From contig MNCI01004661.1 of NCBI GenBank assembly GCA_015680685.1, forward strand, positions 1,337,441 to 1,401,440: a stretch of 64,000 nt of DNA, in the 5' to 3' direction. The translations under genes were made by a program, and so were the position numbers. The stretch is from Gnetum montanum (lineage: Eukaryota > Streptophyta > Gnetopsida > Gnetales > Gnetaceae). Shown here piece after piece: positions 33,861 to 44,536 of this stretch. The notes beneath the pieces are model-generated. The model was not told the DNA's origin. It did no database searches and saw nothing but the letters and a program-made list of their open reading frames with translations. Positions within the stretch are counted from its first letter, which is position 1. Each line of letters begins with the position of its first letter.

Positions 33861-35279
33861 GACAACATGACCAAGGATTAGCACTTAATGTGTAACTTGA
33901 AAAATTGGGAATACCTTATCTCTTAGGGTAGTTACACTTTGGCTAAGTTATGATCATGGCTTGGTTGATCATTTTGATATTATTTTACTATTATTCAAAT
34001 ATTAATAAATATTTTTAAGTTTACCAGAGCTGATTGGAAGGGTTAAACTCTCAAAAATTGATGGTTTAATATTATTTTATTTATTAACCCTTTGGGGAAG
34101 TTAGAAAAATCTTAAAAAAGTTTCATTAGAAACCTTAAGGTTTATGGCCTCCACGATAGAGAGTTTACCTTAAATAGTGATAGGATTGAAGAATGGAGTG
34201 ATTTGGACAAATGGTGTGAAAGTTATGGGTTTTGAAAAATTGCAAAATCTCCCCTCTTATTTTGAAGAAAATGACAAAAAATTTTGAAGTGTTGGGTAGT
34301 ATTCATAGAATTTTGGGGCTACATCGATGGGGCTTAGTTAAGGAGGCCGAGTCGATGTAGTTGTTAACTACCATTGACTTTGTTAAAAGTAATAAAAATC
34401 AAGGAGTTTTTAAGTGAAATCTGAGTCAAATGGAATCCTAAAAAGACAAGAACATGATAAAAATATTAGAAGATGATTTTAATATTTAAAAAATTGAGAG
34501 ATGAGTAGAGAACAAGATTTCATGAAGAAGAATGCCTTAAGGAGCACATAGTTGGATGCATAATGGGGTGCACAAAAGATTTTGATTGCAACCATGTCTA
34601 AGGGTAAGGAACTTAACTAACCAAATCATAAGATATGCAAGTGGATCCTTCCCATAGTAGCACATGCCCTTTTTGCCCTTGCATAACCTCAACTAAGGAG
34701 TTTGTGGGCCCCCTAGTTGATTAATGGTTATGAAAAGTTAAGGATGAAACTTGAAGACTCTACCTAAGAATTTCAACACATCAAACTAAGAAATGAAATA
34801 AAAACATAAAAACTAGTAGTGAAGTGAGTTATGGAGAGCATAGATAGATGAGGAAGAGAATGAAATGGATGTCCCAATCATAGTCACATGAAGTTCCTTG
34901 TGGAATTTGTGATTAAATGACTAGATAAAGTCCAACCCTAGTCTAGACCAAAACCAACCTCTTTTAGTGACTTTGCATTGCCACCTTAGGATTGGTCCAT
35001 CCATTTGAGACATAAGAATGATCCCATGGATAACCATTGTTCCTTATTTGAGAAGAAAAGAAAAGCAGGAAGTGAGAAGAGACCTTAGTTAGAGGGGACC
35101 TTTAGGCATGGGTAAGATGTCTTTCTAGTCCCATAACTAGTGCTTGTAGCCCATTTATTTTGTCTAAGGGGTGTGCTTTAAATTTTTATCATTTTTTATT
35201 TATTTCATTGTATGGAAACCACATCATGCAAATACTTATTCAACTTCCTGTTATTGGTTAACATGGAATGGTAAGAAAT
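33861..35279 (-). other. Element G 3' non-coding region, left of complex E
   Basis: No coding motif. A block at about 34625-34705 (GTGGATCCTTCCC, CATGCCC, GCCCTTGCATAACC on the plus strand) corresponds to blocks in C and E. The last five bases, GAAAT (35275-35279), are repeated right of complex E. Confidence 0.55.
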
Positions 35280-36119
35280 TGATGAGTGGCGAGGTACCCC
35301 TACACTCAACCATACGAATACGAGTGTTACACACGCGATCTAGTCGAACTTCGTAGACTAAGTGCCTACACGCCTCATGGAACACTTAAGGTTAATCATT
35401 CGTTGTCTTTCCAGACTTACTTATAGTTGTCATGGTTGTATGGTTAAGTAAGTCTGAGGTATGTGATTTTTATGTCTTTTTTGTTTTATCTCCTATCTAA
35501 TGAGGTGAAGGATGAAGAGACTAATTTACTAACTTTAAGTAACTAACTAAGCCTTAATTAACCTAGCATTAGCATTCACTCCCACTTACCGTTCACACCC
35601 TAAACCAATGCAACCTTGGTTACCAAACGCTATTCGTTACTGGGATCACTAAGCGTAACGCACATGCTCGAAGTGGTCGTATTGAATGCACTTAACTGCG
35701 GGAGAAGGGTTGAGAGAGATTTAATTAACTAATAAAGCATTTAAATGATAAATAATAAATAACAATAAATAAAGTCTTATTTAGCCTATTTAGCTTAGTC
35801 CATGCACTGCAAGGTTTATCCAAGAAGTTCGTCTTTATTTTCGTACACAAACTTGTGTTCAGGTACAATATTTGCTCAAATAAAGATTTGTTCACTTTGG
35901 AGTTCCTACTGTGGGCACATGGAAATTATTCTATCTCTGGAGAGGTAAAGCTGCCAGAGTTTCACTACGGTCTAGGCCTAGAATTAGAAACAAGGGAGAT
36001 CCGCATCTTATTTATAGACTTGGCAGTGCACTGCGATATCGCGTACGTGATATCGCGGGGAACAACGCGATATCACGAGGGATGCAATATCACAGCCCAT
36101 GCAATATCGCATCCCATCA
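35280..36119 (-). repeat. Complex E left LTR, inverted
   Basis: 840 bp, TGATGAGTGG to CCCATCA on the plus strand. It is the reverse complement of the type of sequence at 37382-38281 and 43696-44536. It is followed on the right by a PPT complement (TACCCCCATGAC), so it is a 3' LTR in minus orientation. It has a TATA-like TTATTTATAG at about 36007-36016 and three GATATC palindromes at about 36033-36075. Confidence 0.85.
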
Positions 36120-37381
36120 TACCCCCATGACTAAATAAAAACTCATCCTCGAGTTTCTTACAATAATGTTGGGAAAGTATGGGATTATTAATTGGATGGA
36201 ACTAATGGTGAATGTGATGACATGTGAACGGATCATCATTACAAGACAAGACAAAACTAGTGTTCATGACAACAAAAGCAAAAACCTTATACATTTAACA
36301 TCAGGTCTTATTTGGCAGCTGAGAGAGAAGAGAGAAGAGAAAAGAAGTCTGCTACTGCCAATGCCAAGATTGCGCCTTTCGTTGTCCATCCGTAAGCACA
36401 CTATCAATCTCGTTCCTTGCATAGCTGCTTCAGCACTGATCCATTCCAAGTGTTCCCTCTAGATCTAATCCATTGTTGCATGATTTCCATCTGCACACAC
36501 AACATAGTCTTATATTAGCAAGGGTAAATGAATTTCAATGTAGTTGATACCTTGTCTCAGTGAAAGGTCCATTGGCTTAGTTGTGGTATGGCTGATTGTA
36601 GATCTGGAGATATAATAGTGGTGACTACCGAAGGTGTAGGGGCTAGGAGAAAATTGAAAAAATTGGACCAAGACCCCCATGACTAAGAGCGAACCTCTGG
36701 TAGCGATAGAATGGAGAAAAAGAAAAGGAACAAGAAAGGTGGAGAAAAAGAGACAACTATAACATCGATGAAATGGATGTCAAGATGGAAATGAACAAAA
36801 TAGAATGGATTGCAAAAATGTTAAGGGAAAGAATTTAATGGATGCACCAAATAGGAATGCTATTGGGTCCTCCCTAAAGTAGGCTCATGCCCCTAATGCC
36901 CTGCCAAACCCACATTCAAAGAGTCTGTAGGCTCTGGGAATGTCATTTGGAACAAGAGTTAAAGTCTTAATCACAAGAATTGACCAAAAAGAAAAAAATG
37001 CATCCACCAAGATATACACCAATGATACACTAATGGATCTGGAGGAAACACTTGGAATGGATCGGTGCTAAAGAAGCTATGCAAGGAACGAGATCGATAG
37101 CGCGCTTACGGATGGACAACAAAAGGCGCAATCTTGGTGTTGGTAGTAGCAGACTTCTTTTCTCTTCTCTCTTCTCTCTCAGCTACCAAATAAGGCCTAA
37201 TGTCAAATGTATAAGGTGTTCACTTTTGTTGTCATGAACACTAGTTTTGTCTTATCTTGTAATGATGATCCATTCACATGTCATCCCATTCACCATTAGT
37301 TCCATCTAGTCAATAATCCCATACCTTCCCAATATTATTGTAAGGAACTCAAGGATGAATTTTTATTCAGTCATGGGGGTA
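36120..37381. repeat. Fold-back of the E 3' region (inverted repeat with unequal arms)
   Basis: 36120-37028 matches the reverse complement of about 42790-43695; 37028-37381 matches 43345-43695 directly. Thus 36120-36480 and about 37028-37381 are inverted copies of each other, separated by about 550 bp. The switch point lies in a short AATGG(AT)-like word. Each arm keeps the motif AGTCATGGGGGT (complement at 36121-36132 and 36673-36684; plus at 37369-37380). Confidence 0.8.
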
Positions 37382-38281
37382 TGATGGAATGTAATATCAC
37401 ATGGGCTGCGATATCACTTACATGATATCATGGCTGCCGCAATATCGCATCCCTTGCGATATCGTGTACACGATATCACATACATGATATCACGTCATTT
37501 CTCGTGATATTGCGTATGCAATATCATGGTGCGCCGCTAAGTCTATAAATAAGAGGCGGATCTCCCTTGTTTCTAATTCTAGGCCTAGACCGTAACGAAA
37601 CTCTAGCAGTTTTACCTCTCCAAAGATAGAATAATTTCCATGTGCTTGTAGTAGGAACTCCAAAGTGAACGAATCTTTATTCGAGCAAATATTGTACCTA
37701 AACACAAGTTTATGTACGGAAATAAAGACGAACTTCTTGGATAAACCTTGTAGTGCATGGACTAAGCTAAATAGGCTAAATAGGACTTTATTTACTATTA
37801 TTTATTGTTTATCATTTAAATGCTTCATTAGTTAATTAAATCTCTCTCAACCCTTCTCTCGTAGTTAAGTACATTTAGTACGACCACTTCGAGTACGCGC
37901 GTTACGCTTGGTGGTCCCAGTAACAAATAGCGTTTAGTAACCAAGGTTGCATTGGTTCAGGGTGTGAATGGTAAGTGGGAATGGATGTTGATGCTAGATT
38001 AATTAAGGCTTAGTTAGTTAGTTAAAGTTAGTGAATTAGTCTCTTCACCCTTCACCTCATTAGCATAGGAGATAAAACAAAAAAGACATAAAAATCACAT
38101 ACCTCAGACTTACTTAACCATAGAACCGTGACAACTACAAGTAAGTGTGGGAAGACAACGAATGATTAACCTTAAGTGTTCCATGAGGCGTGTAGGCACT
38201 TAGTCTACAGAGTTCGATGGAAACGCATGTGTAACACTCGTATTCGTATGGTTGAGTGTAGGGGTACCTCGCCACTCATCA
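37382..38281 (+). repeat. Complex E 5' LTR of the internal element
   Basis: 900 bp, TGATGGAATG to CACTCATCA, with PPT on the left and PBS on the right. U3 holds at least five GATATC palindromes (about 37404-37500). A TATA box CTATAAATAAGAG lies at about 37542-37554 and polyadenylation-like AATAAAG words follow. It is closely similar to the LTR at 43696-44536 but longer in the palindrome zone. Confidence 0.87.
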
Positions 38282-38282
38282 T

Positions 38283-38300
38283 TGGCGCCGTTGTTGGGAA
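38283..38300 (+). other. Complex E primer binding site (tRNA-Asp type)
   Basis: TGGCGCCGTTGTTGGGAA starts one base after the LTR. Its first 11 bases match the plant tRNA-Asp 3' end complement exactly, with changes only further in. Confidence 0.87.
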
Positions 38301-38427
38301 CTAAGTGTTTGTGCACTAAGTAGAACATAGGAAATTATCCACATCGTTGGGAGTTTAAATGAACCCTTAGGGTTAATTAAACAAAAAAATTATATAACGG
38401 TTAAATAGCACACCGAATTAAATCAAG

Positions 38428-40380
38428 ATGTCTTCTTCTCATAAGAGCAATTTGCCACCTAGGGATCATACAAGAGACCGTCGGCAGTCTAACACACATA
38501 ACCAAAATCTGCCAGTTCCTCAACAACATCGGGTAGTATATATTCATCCTGATGAGTATATACCCGATTTCACTTTTATCCTTCATCAGGATGAATAGCT
38601 GTGATGGAGAGACTTGCAAGGTAACATAGTGTTACCTCTAGATCGGTCAGTTCCAAACATGCTCCTCCATGCTCTTGCACAGATTGGCATGACATAGCTA
38701 TACACTGAATATGTTGTAGGTGATTTCGACACAAGGGATTACCATCCCACAGAAGCACAACATTTAAGGGACTCAAGGCAGGAGAGCCACCATACATTAT
38801 TGAAGGGCAAAGGGGTCCCGCACGTCCTAAGTGAAATCGGAGATGGTGAACCCATTATAACGGATTCTCCATCAAATGATGTTCCCTCTCCTAATGATGA
38901 GGAGGAGGTGAGGTATTAGAACCTGTGCTCCACGATACACAACCCTGGTTCTGATCACCGTGAACACCAACTGTTCACTAAGGGAACAACAACACATGAC
39001 AAGGATGGGCACTTGGATCATCATCACGATTGGGGTCGTAGTAGCCGAAGAGAAGGTGAGAAACATCATCATGGCGATGGTTCTCCTTCTTTTTCCCCGT
39101 CATCACATCATTCACCCTCTCCTTCCACATCTGGGTGCAGCCATAAAGAGCATAATAGTGAGGATAAGGGTAAACGAGATGAGAGACCTCGACGAGAGAG
39201 TCAAGAGAGAGGATGAGGGCAGTCAAGAGAATTAAGGCATCAATGAAGGGAAAGTAGGGAACAACGTAGGCATCATAGGCATCATGAAAGAGATGATCAT
39301 GACGAGCCCCTACTAGCCACCTGAAGTATGCTAGATATCACAGAGGTAGTTAGGATACCTACAAAGCATCAAAAGGATAGTCGGATCAAGCGATTAGATA
39401 TGAATAACATCCCATGCTTCAAGTGGGGATATAATGCTGATCTGCAAAATCGTTTATAGGCATTCCATGATTCTTGTGCCTTGCAGAATATAGAAAATGA
39501 GTTGTAGAAACTAAAGTTGTTTCCTAGGACACTCATAAAAAAAGTTGAGGGTTGGTATCGGTCCTTAGAGCCGGAAACCATTAGGAGATGGAGTACAATG
39601 TTAGAGTTGTTCAACGATAAATACCAAACGTACTCCAGAGTGTCTAATTTGCATAAGTAGATCCAAGGATGGAAGCAGGGTAATCATGAACCCTTGGATG
39701 CTATCATGGGCCGATACTATGCATTGCTACATCGTTGCCCAGGCCATGGTTACGCACAATGGGTTCAACTCCGCCACCTCGTAGATGGGCTAAGACATGA
39801 GACTAGGAGAACCCTTGGGACTTATGCCCAAGGGAGACTATCTGAACTTAGATCCCATGAAATTCATCGATTGTTGGAGCAAGTAGCCAAAGAAGAAGGG
39901 GAAAAGAGAAAGTGCAGAAGAATATAACTGCGATCCTTCCCTTCAGAAGAAGGGAGTAAGATTTTGCAATGAAGAGGATGAGTCACCACTCAAAGAGTTG
40001 GTGAATAGAAAAACCTTGCCGCTTCAAAAGGTAACAACCGAAGTGTCAACTAAGGTGGATCAATTGTGGGATTCCTTAGACTCTAGACTTGAACTATCCT
40101 AAAAATCGTAGAAGAGTTTAAGGAGGAATGAGGTAGTGACTCTAATAAGAAAAAGAGGAGAGATTCAGGCCATGCACATGACAAGGGTAAGGGGAAAATA
40201 ACTATCTCTGATGAGGGTGTGGATTTGAACATAGACAATGACGGTGGATGTGAGATCTACCAATATGACCATCCTAAGGGATGTTGTCCAATAATCTCAC
40301 ATCTGCAGGAGTCTGGGGTGTATGGGCTCAACCCAAGAATTAACAACCGGTAGGCACCCCGAAGGTTATCTTATCCCCAA
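38428..40380 (+). pseudogene. Complex E gag, many in-frame stops
   Basis: ATG 38428 begins M-S-S-S-H-K-S-N. The same net frame holds the main blocks: a charged Ser/His-rich block (39013-39216), the Retrotrans_gag core (about 39480-39720; W-Y-R-S-L, R-R-W-S, Y-Q-T-Y-S) and G-R-Y-Y-A-L-L-H-R-C-P-G-H-G-Y (39694 on). At least nine stops interrupt, and a shift near 39915 moves the next part out of frame and back. Near 40250-40310 is the zinc-knuckle variant, here C-E-I-Y-Q-Y-D-H-P-K-G-C-C with the second Cys changed to Tyr. The Gag would form the particle. Confidence 0.8.
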
Positions 40381-40930
40381 GGTAACCTGAGATAGTTCCA
40401 CCAACCGTTAACGTACTATCTAAGTGGAACTCCACCACAGCCCATCGGGCAACACCAGTAGTGGCAACACCCACAGTCATGGGGGATGCCACTGCCTAGA
40501 CAACAATATCCTTATCGGCAACCAGATCCTTATGGCTATTACGTGCAGTAGTCGATTTCTCTAAGTGACTCTATGGGTCACACAACTCCACAACGTCACT
40601 ACCAAGTTTAGGAATATTTTAGAAGGACTTCTTCTCCTCCCGTAGATGCTCCACATCCATACCATCCTCCAAATCCATCTTCCACTCTTACGCCGGTAGT
40701 TCCACTACCACCTGCTCCAATAATGCAAGGGGAACTCCCCACTCAACCGCAGCAACGTAATGCTACGAGAGTTGTAAACATTCAACCCATTGCTCGTTCT
40801 GACAACCGTAAGAAGAGAAGACCTTTCTTCAGAACCAAAAGCACAAAAAAGCTCTCACAACCACAAGCGGTTGAGCCTGTGCACACTTCTCCAACATACA
40901 AGGCTTTAGAGCTCCCTTCAGTCCAACAAT
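40381..40930 (+). pseudogene. Complex E Pro/Gln-rich linker between gag and protease
   Basis: In the gag frame, this stretch is rich in Pro, Gln, Tyr and Ser (Y-P-Y-R-Q-P-D-P-Y-G-Y-Y-like runs near 40500-40540, corresponding to 1600-1640 in element A). It ends with a Lys/Arg-rich patch (R-K-K-R-R-P-F-F-R-T-K near 40806-40838). It may be a flexible or nucleic-acid-binding segment. Stops occur at several points, including TAG at 40930. Confidence 0.6.
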
Positions 40931-41484
40931 AGAGCTTCACACATACGGTTATGTTAACGCATACCATTATCGACTGGATCAAGGTAGGACACCTTCCTAG
41001 GAAACTCTCTGATCTTGGAAGTCCCTTAATCTATCTACAAGTCACTGGGAATGAACCTCATAAGGCTCTTCTTGACTCAGGTTCTGGAGTCAACTTAATC
41101 TCATGAGAAGTGTATCAAGCCTGGAACCTGCCCCAACTCAAGAAGAGCAATATTCAACTTGAGCTGGCTGATCGGTCCATCACCATTCCCTTAGGATTGG
41201 TGGAGGACATCGTTACCACTATGTGTGGTTGGTCATACCTAGCTGATTTCCTAGTGATAGAAGTTAACAGTAGCAACGGGGGCTTCCCAATTCTAATGGG
41301 AAGGGCATGGATGAGTATAATAGATGTGTGCCTAGGGATCCATGATCTTTCCTTGGAGATATCTAAGGTAAATATTTATGGAAAGATCGAGAAGAAGAAA
41401 GTTCCGTGCATCACATATAGTGAGTCAGAGGGTGATGACATAAAGGAATGCTCAACATCTCCTGCATGTAACCAATGTGCCTGA
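40931..41484 (+). pseudogene. Complex E retropepsin, intact DSG motif, TGA just after
   Basis: The catalytic L-L-D-S-G-S-G-V-N-L-I-S is at about 41071-41103, immediately followed by an in-frame TGA (41104-41106). The next 124 codons are open with T-I-P-L-G-L-V-E-D-I and the G-R-A-W end block. Element A has the same layout and the same stop. The family uses this enzyme to cut Gag. The frame ends 270 bases before the internal PPT-like motif, with no RT between. Confidence 0.8.
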
Positions 41485-43695
41485 GAAACTTTGATACAAA
41501 AGTGCCTATATGTAGCAATCACACAACAAGTAGACACCCCATGGTTGATAGCTAATTGAAAGAGAAACCCATCAACATGCATGGAACAAACTGGGGGAAC
41601 AACTCACACCCACAACGAAGGCATAGATACATTAGAGTATGAGCATCACCGACTTCCACCCCTTAACCTAAAAACATCAATTAAGAGAAGTTGGACACTT
41701 TTGAAAAATTCAAATAGGTGCTCATTATTTTGGATCTCTCCCTTTTCATTCAATCATGGGGGAGATGGCCACCTATGCTAATCATTCAGGGCCCTTAGTT
41801 TTTTTAAGTTTTTGTTTTACACATTTTTGTTTTACACGTGTTTGTTTTACACATTTTTTTTGCACATTTTTGTTTTACAAATTTCTTTCACTGTTCTTAT
41901 TTTTGTTTTACAACATCATTATACTTTTTCATTTTTTGTGTGTGTATGTGTGTGTGTTATCCATGTTGTAAGTTTGTCATCCAATAAGTGTTCTTAATGA
42001 TGGTATGAACTGTTTTTATATTGATTGCTAATGTTTGGTTTTTACCTTTAAGTTATGATGTTGATACTAAGGTATGTTTCTTTTGATATGATAGGCAATG
42101 AGTTCACTTCATCCATACATCCACAAAAGTCTATGGTCTCTCTTGGCTTGGAACTGTACAGCCCCTTTTTCAATTCAGAACTAAAACGAATCGGTGATCG
42201 AGTATTTCTCAAACTAAGGAAGAACTCAAGGCTTGAAAAGGGTATGAATTCAAGGGAACTTGATGCATTTGTGTTGGCTATTCTCTTGGGTGCTTGGATG
42301 TTTTCTCCTCGAGTTTTCTTACCGTTTCGATGTTATCCAATTATCGAGAAGCTGAGTAAATAAAAATAAGAAGTCTTTACATGGTGTGGTTCTCACGCAT
42401 AAACACATAAAAAAAATAGTGAGAATTCAAAGAACATCCCTTAGACAAAATAATCATGTGGACTAAAAGCACTAGTTATGGAACTAAAATAAACATGTTC
42501 CCTCTAACTAAGGCCCTTCTCACTTCCCATTTTCTCTTCTCCTTTGTTTCGTCAGAATGGTGGTGGCTCTTGGGGGAGGCATTCTTGTTATTCAAGTGGA
42601 TGGATTGGCCAATTACATTAATGTGAAGTCACTGGATGTGGTTTGTTTAAGGCCAGACTTGGAATGGGATCTACTAAGTCACATTAATCATTAAACACAC
42701 AAGGGGCTGTACACCACCTTGTTCTTGAGACTCCATTCCATTCTCTCCTTTTCATCCTTCTTTCCCCATCTATCACCTCATTGCTGCCCCCCCCATTAGT
42801 GTATATCTTGGTGGATGCATTATTTTCTTTTTGGTCAATTCTTGTGGTTAAGACTTTAACTCTTGTTCCAAATGACATCCCCAGAGCCTACAGACTCTTT
42901 GAATGTGGGTTTGTCAGGGCATTAGGGACATGAGCCTACTTTGGGGAGGACCCACTGACATTCCTATTTCGTGCATCCGTTAAATTCTTTCCCTTAACAT
43001 TTTTGCAATTCACTCTATTTTTTTCATGTCCATCTTGACATCCATTCCATCAACATTATAGTTGTCTCTTTTTCTCCACCTTTCTTGTTCCTTTTTTTTC
43101 TCCATTCTATCACTACTGGAGGTTTGCTCTTAGTCATGGGGGTCCTGGTCCAATTTTTTTGATTTTCTCCTAGCCCCTACACCTTTGGTAGTCACCACTA
43201 TTATGTCTCTAGATCTGCAATCAGCCATACCACAACTTAGCCAATGGACCTTTCACTGAGGCAAGGTATCAACTGCATTGAAATTCATTTACCCTTGCTA
43301 ATATAAGACTGTGTTGTGTGTGTAGATGGCAATCATGCAACAATGGATTGGATCTAGAGGGAACATTTGAAATGGATCGGTACTGAAGCAGCTATGCAAG
43401 GAACGAGATCGATAGCGTGCTTACGGATGGACAAAGAAAGGTAAAATCTTGGCGTGGAAGCAGCAGACTTCTTTTCTCTTCTCTCTTCTCTCTTAGCTGC
43501 CAAATAAGGCCTGATGTCAAATGTATAAGGTGTTCAATTTTGTTGTCATGAACACTAGTTTTGTCTTGTCTTGTAATGATGATCCGTTCACATGTCATCC
43601 CATTCACCATTAGTTCCATCCAGTCAATAATCCCATACCTTCTCGATATTATTGTAAGGAAATCAAGAACGAGTTTTTATTTAGTCATGGGGGTA
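41485..43695 (+). other. Complex E 3' region with repeated PPT-like motifs
   Basis: This is non-coding apart from short frames. It holds: a PPT-like ATCATGGGGGAGATGG (41753-41768); a T-rich array on TTTTGTTTTACA (41797-41925); a TG run and a splice-donor-like GTAAGTTTG (GT at 41968); a 102-codon frame of unknown meaning (42055-42363), part of which is conserved in A and G; a conserved block GGGGAGGACCCACT (about 42941-42954); a second PPT-like AGTCATGGGGGT (43132-43143); an acceptor-like TGTGTGTAG before ATGG (ATG 43326); and the terminal PPT (43683-43695). Confidence 0.65.
43683..43695 (+). other. Complex E terminal polypurine tract
   Basis: AGTCATGGGGGTA directly precedes the TGATGG start of the 3' LTR. 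The same 12 bases occur 551 bp upstream (43132-43143) and beside both other E LTRs. Confidence 0.8.
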
Positions 43696-44536
43696 TGATG
43701 GGACGTGATATCACATGGGCAACGATATTGCATCCCTTGCGATAGCCCGTTGTTCCCTGTGATATCGTGTACGCGATATTACAGTGTGCTGCGAAGTCTA
43801 TAAATAAGAGGCAACTCTCCCTTGTTTCTAATTCTAGGCCTAGACCATAGCAAAACTTTGGCAGTTTTACCTCTCTAGAGATAGAATAATTTCCATGTGC
43901 CCACAGTAGGAACTTTAAAGTGAATGGATCTTTATTCAAGCAAATATTATACCTGAACACAAGTTTGTGTACGAAAATAAAGACGAACTTCTTGGATAAA
44001 CCTTGTAGTGCATGGACTAAGCTAAATAGGGTAAATAGGAATTTATTTACTATTATTTATTATTTATCATTTAAATGCTTTATTAGTTAATTAAATCTCT
44101 CTCAACCCTTCTCCCAGAGTTAAGTGCATTCAATACGACCACTTCGAGCACGTGCATTACGCTTGGTGATCCCAGTAACGAATAGTGTTTGGTAACCAAG
44201 GTTGCATTGGTTCAGGGTGTGAATGATAAGTGGGAACAGATGTTGATGCTAGGTTAATTAAGGCTTAGTTAGTTAGTTAAATTTAGTGAATTAGTCTCTT
44301 CACCCTTCACCTCATTAGCATAGGAGATAAAACAAAAAAGACATAAAAATCACATACCTTAGACTTACTTAACCATAGAACCGTGACAACTACAAGTAAG
44401 TCTAGGAAGACAACGAATGATTAACCTTAAGTGTTCCATGAGGTGTGTAGGCACTTAGTCTGTAGAGTTCGACTGAAACGCATGTGTAACACTCGTATTC
44501 ATATGGTTGAGTGTAGGGGTACCTCGCCACTCATTA
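43696..44536 (+). repeat. Complex E 3' LTR
   Basis: 841 bp, TGATGGGACG to CCACTCATTA (last CA decayed to TA). The right flank GAAAT (44537-44541) matches the left flank of the whole complex. TATA-like CTATAAATAAGAG is at about 43798-43810, and GATATC/GATATT palindromes are at about 43708-43790. Confidence 0.86.

Larger units (their letters stand above)
35280..44536. mobile_element. Complex E: gag-PR-only element with inverted extra LTR, U5 ends on both sides
   Basis: Order: LTR minus (35280-36119), PPT and about 900 bp of 3' region in minus orientation, a switch near 37028, about 350 bp of the same 3' region in plus orientation, PPT, LTR plus (37382-38281), PBS, gag, PR, 3' region, PPT, LTR plus (43696-44536). 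The outer ends are TGATGAGTGG on the left and CCACTCATTA on the right, both the U5 end. Flanks are GAAAT on both sides, a perfect 5-bp target duplication, so it probably entered element G as one unit. Confidence 0.82.

Noticed and set aside
36264-37237. Frames reading M-E-W-I-S-A-E-A-A-M-Q-G-T-R and close copies on both strands (also near 43380)
   Set aside because: They are the same non-coding 3' region seen in inverted and direct copies. Frames are short and differ between copies.
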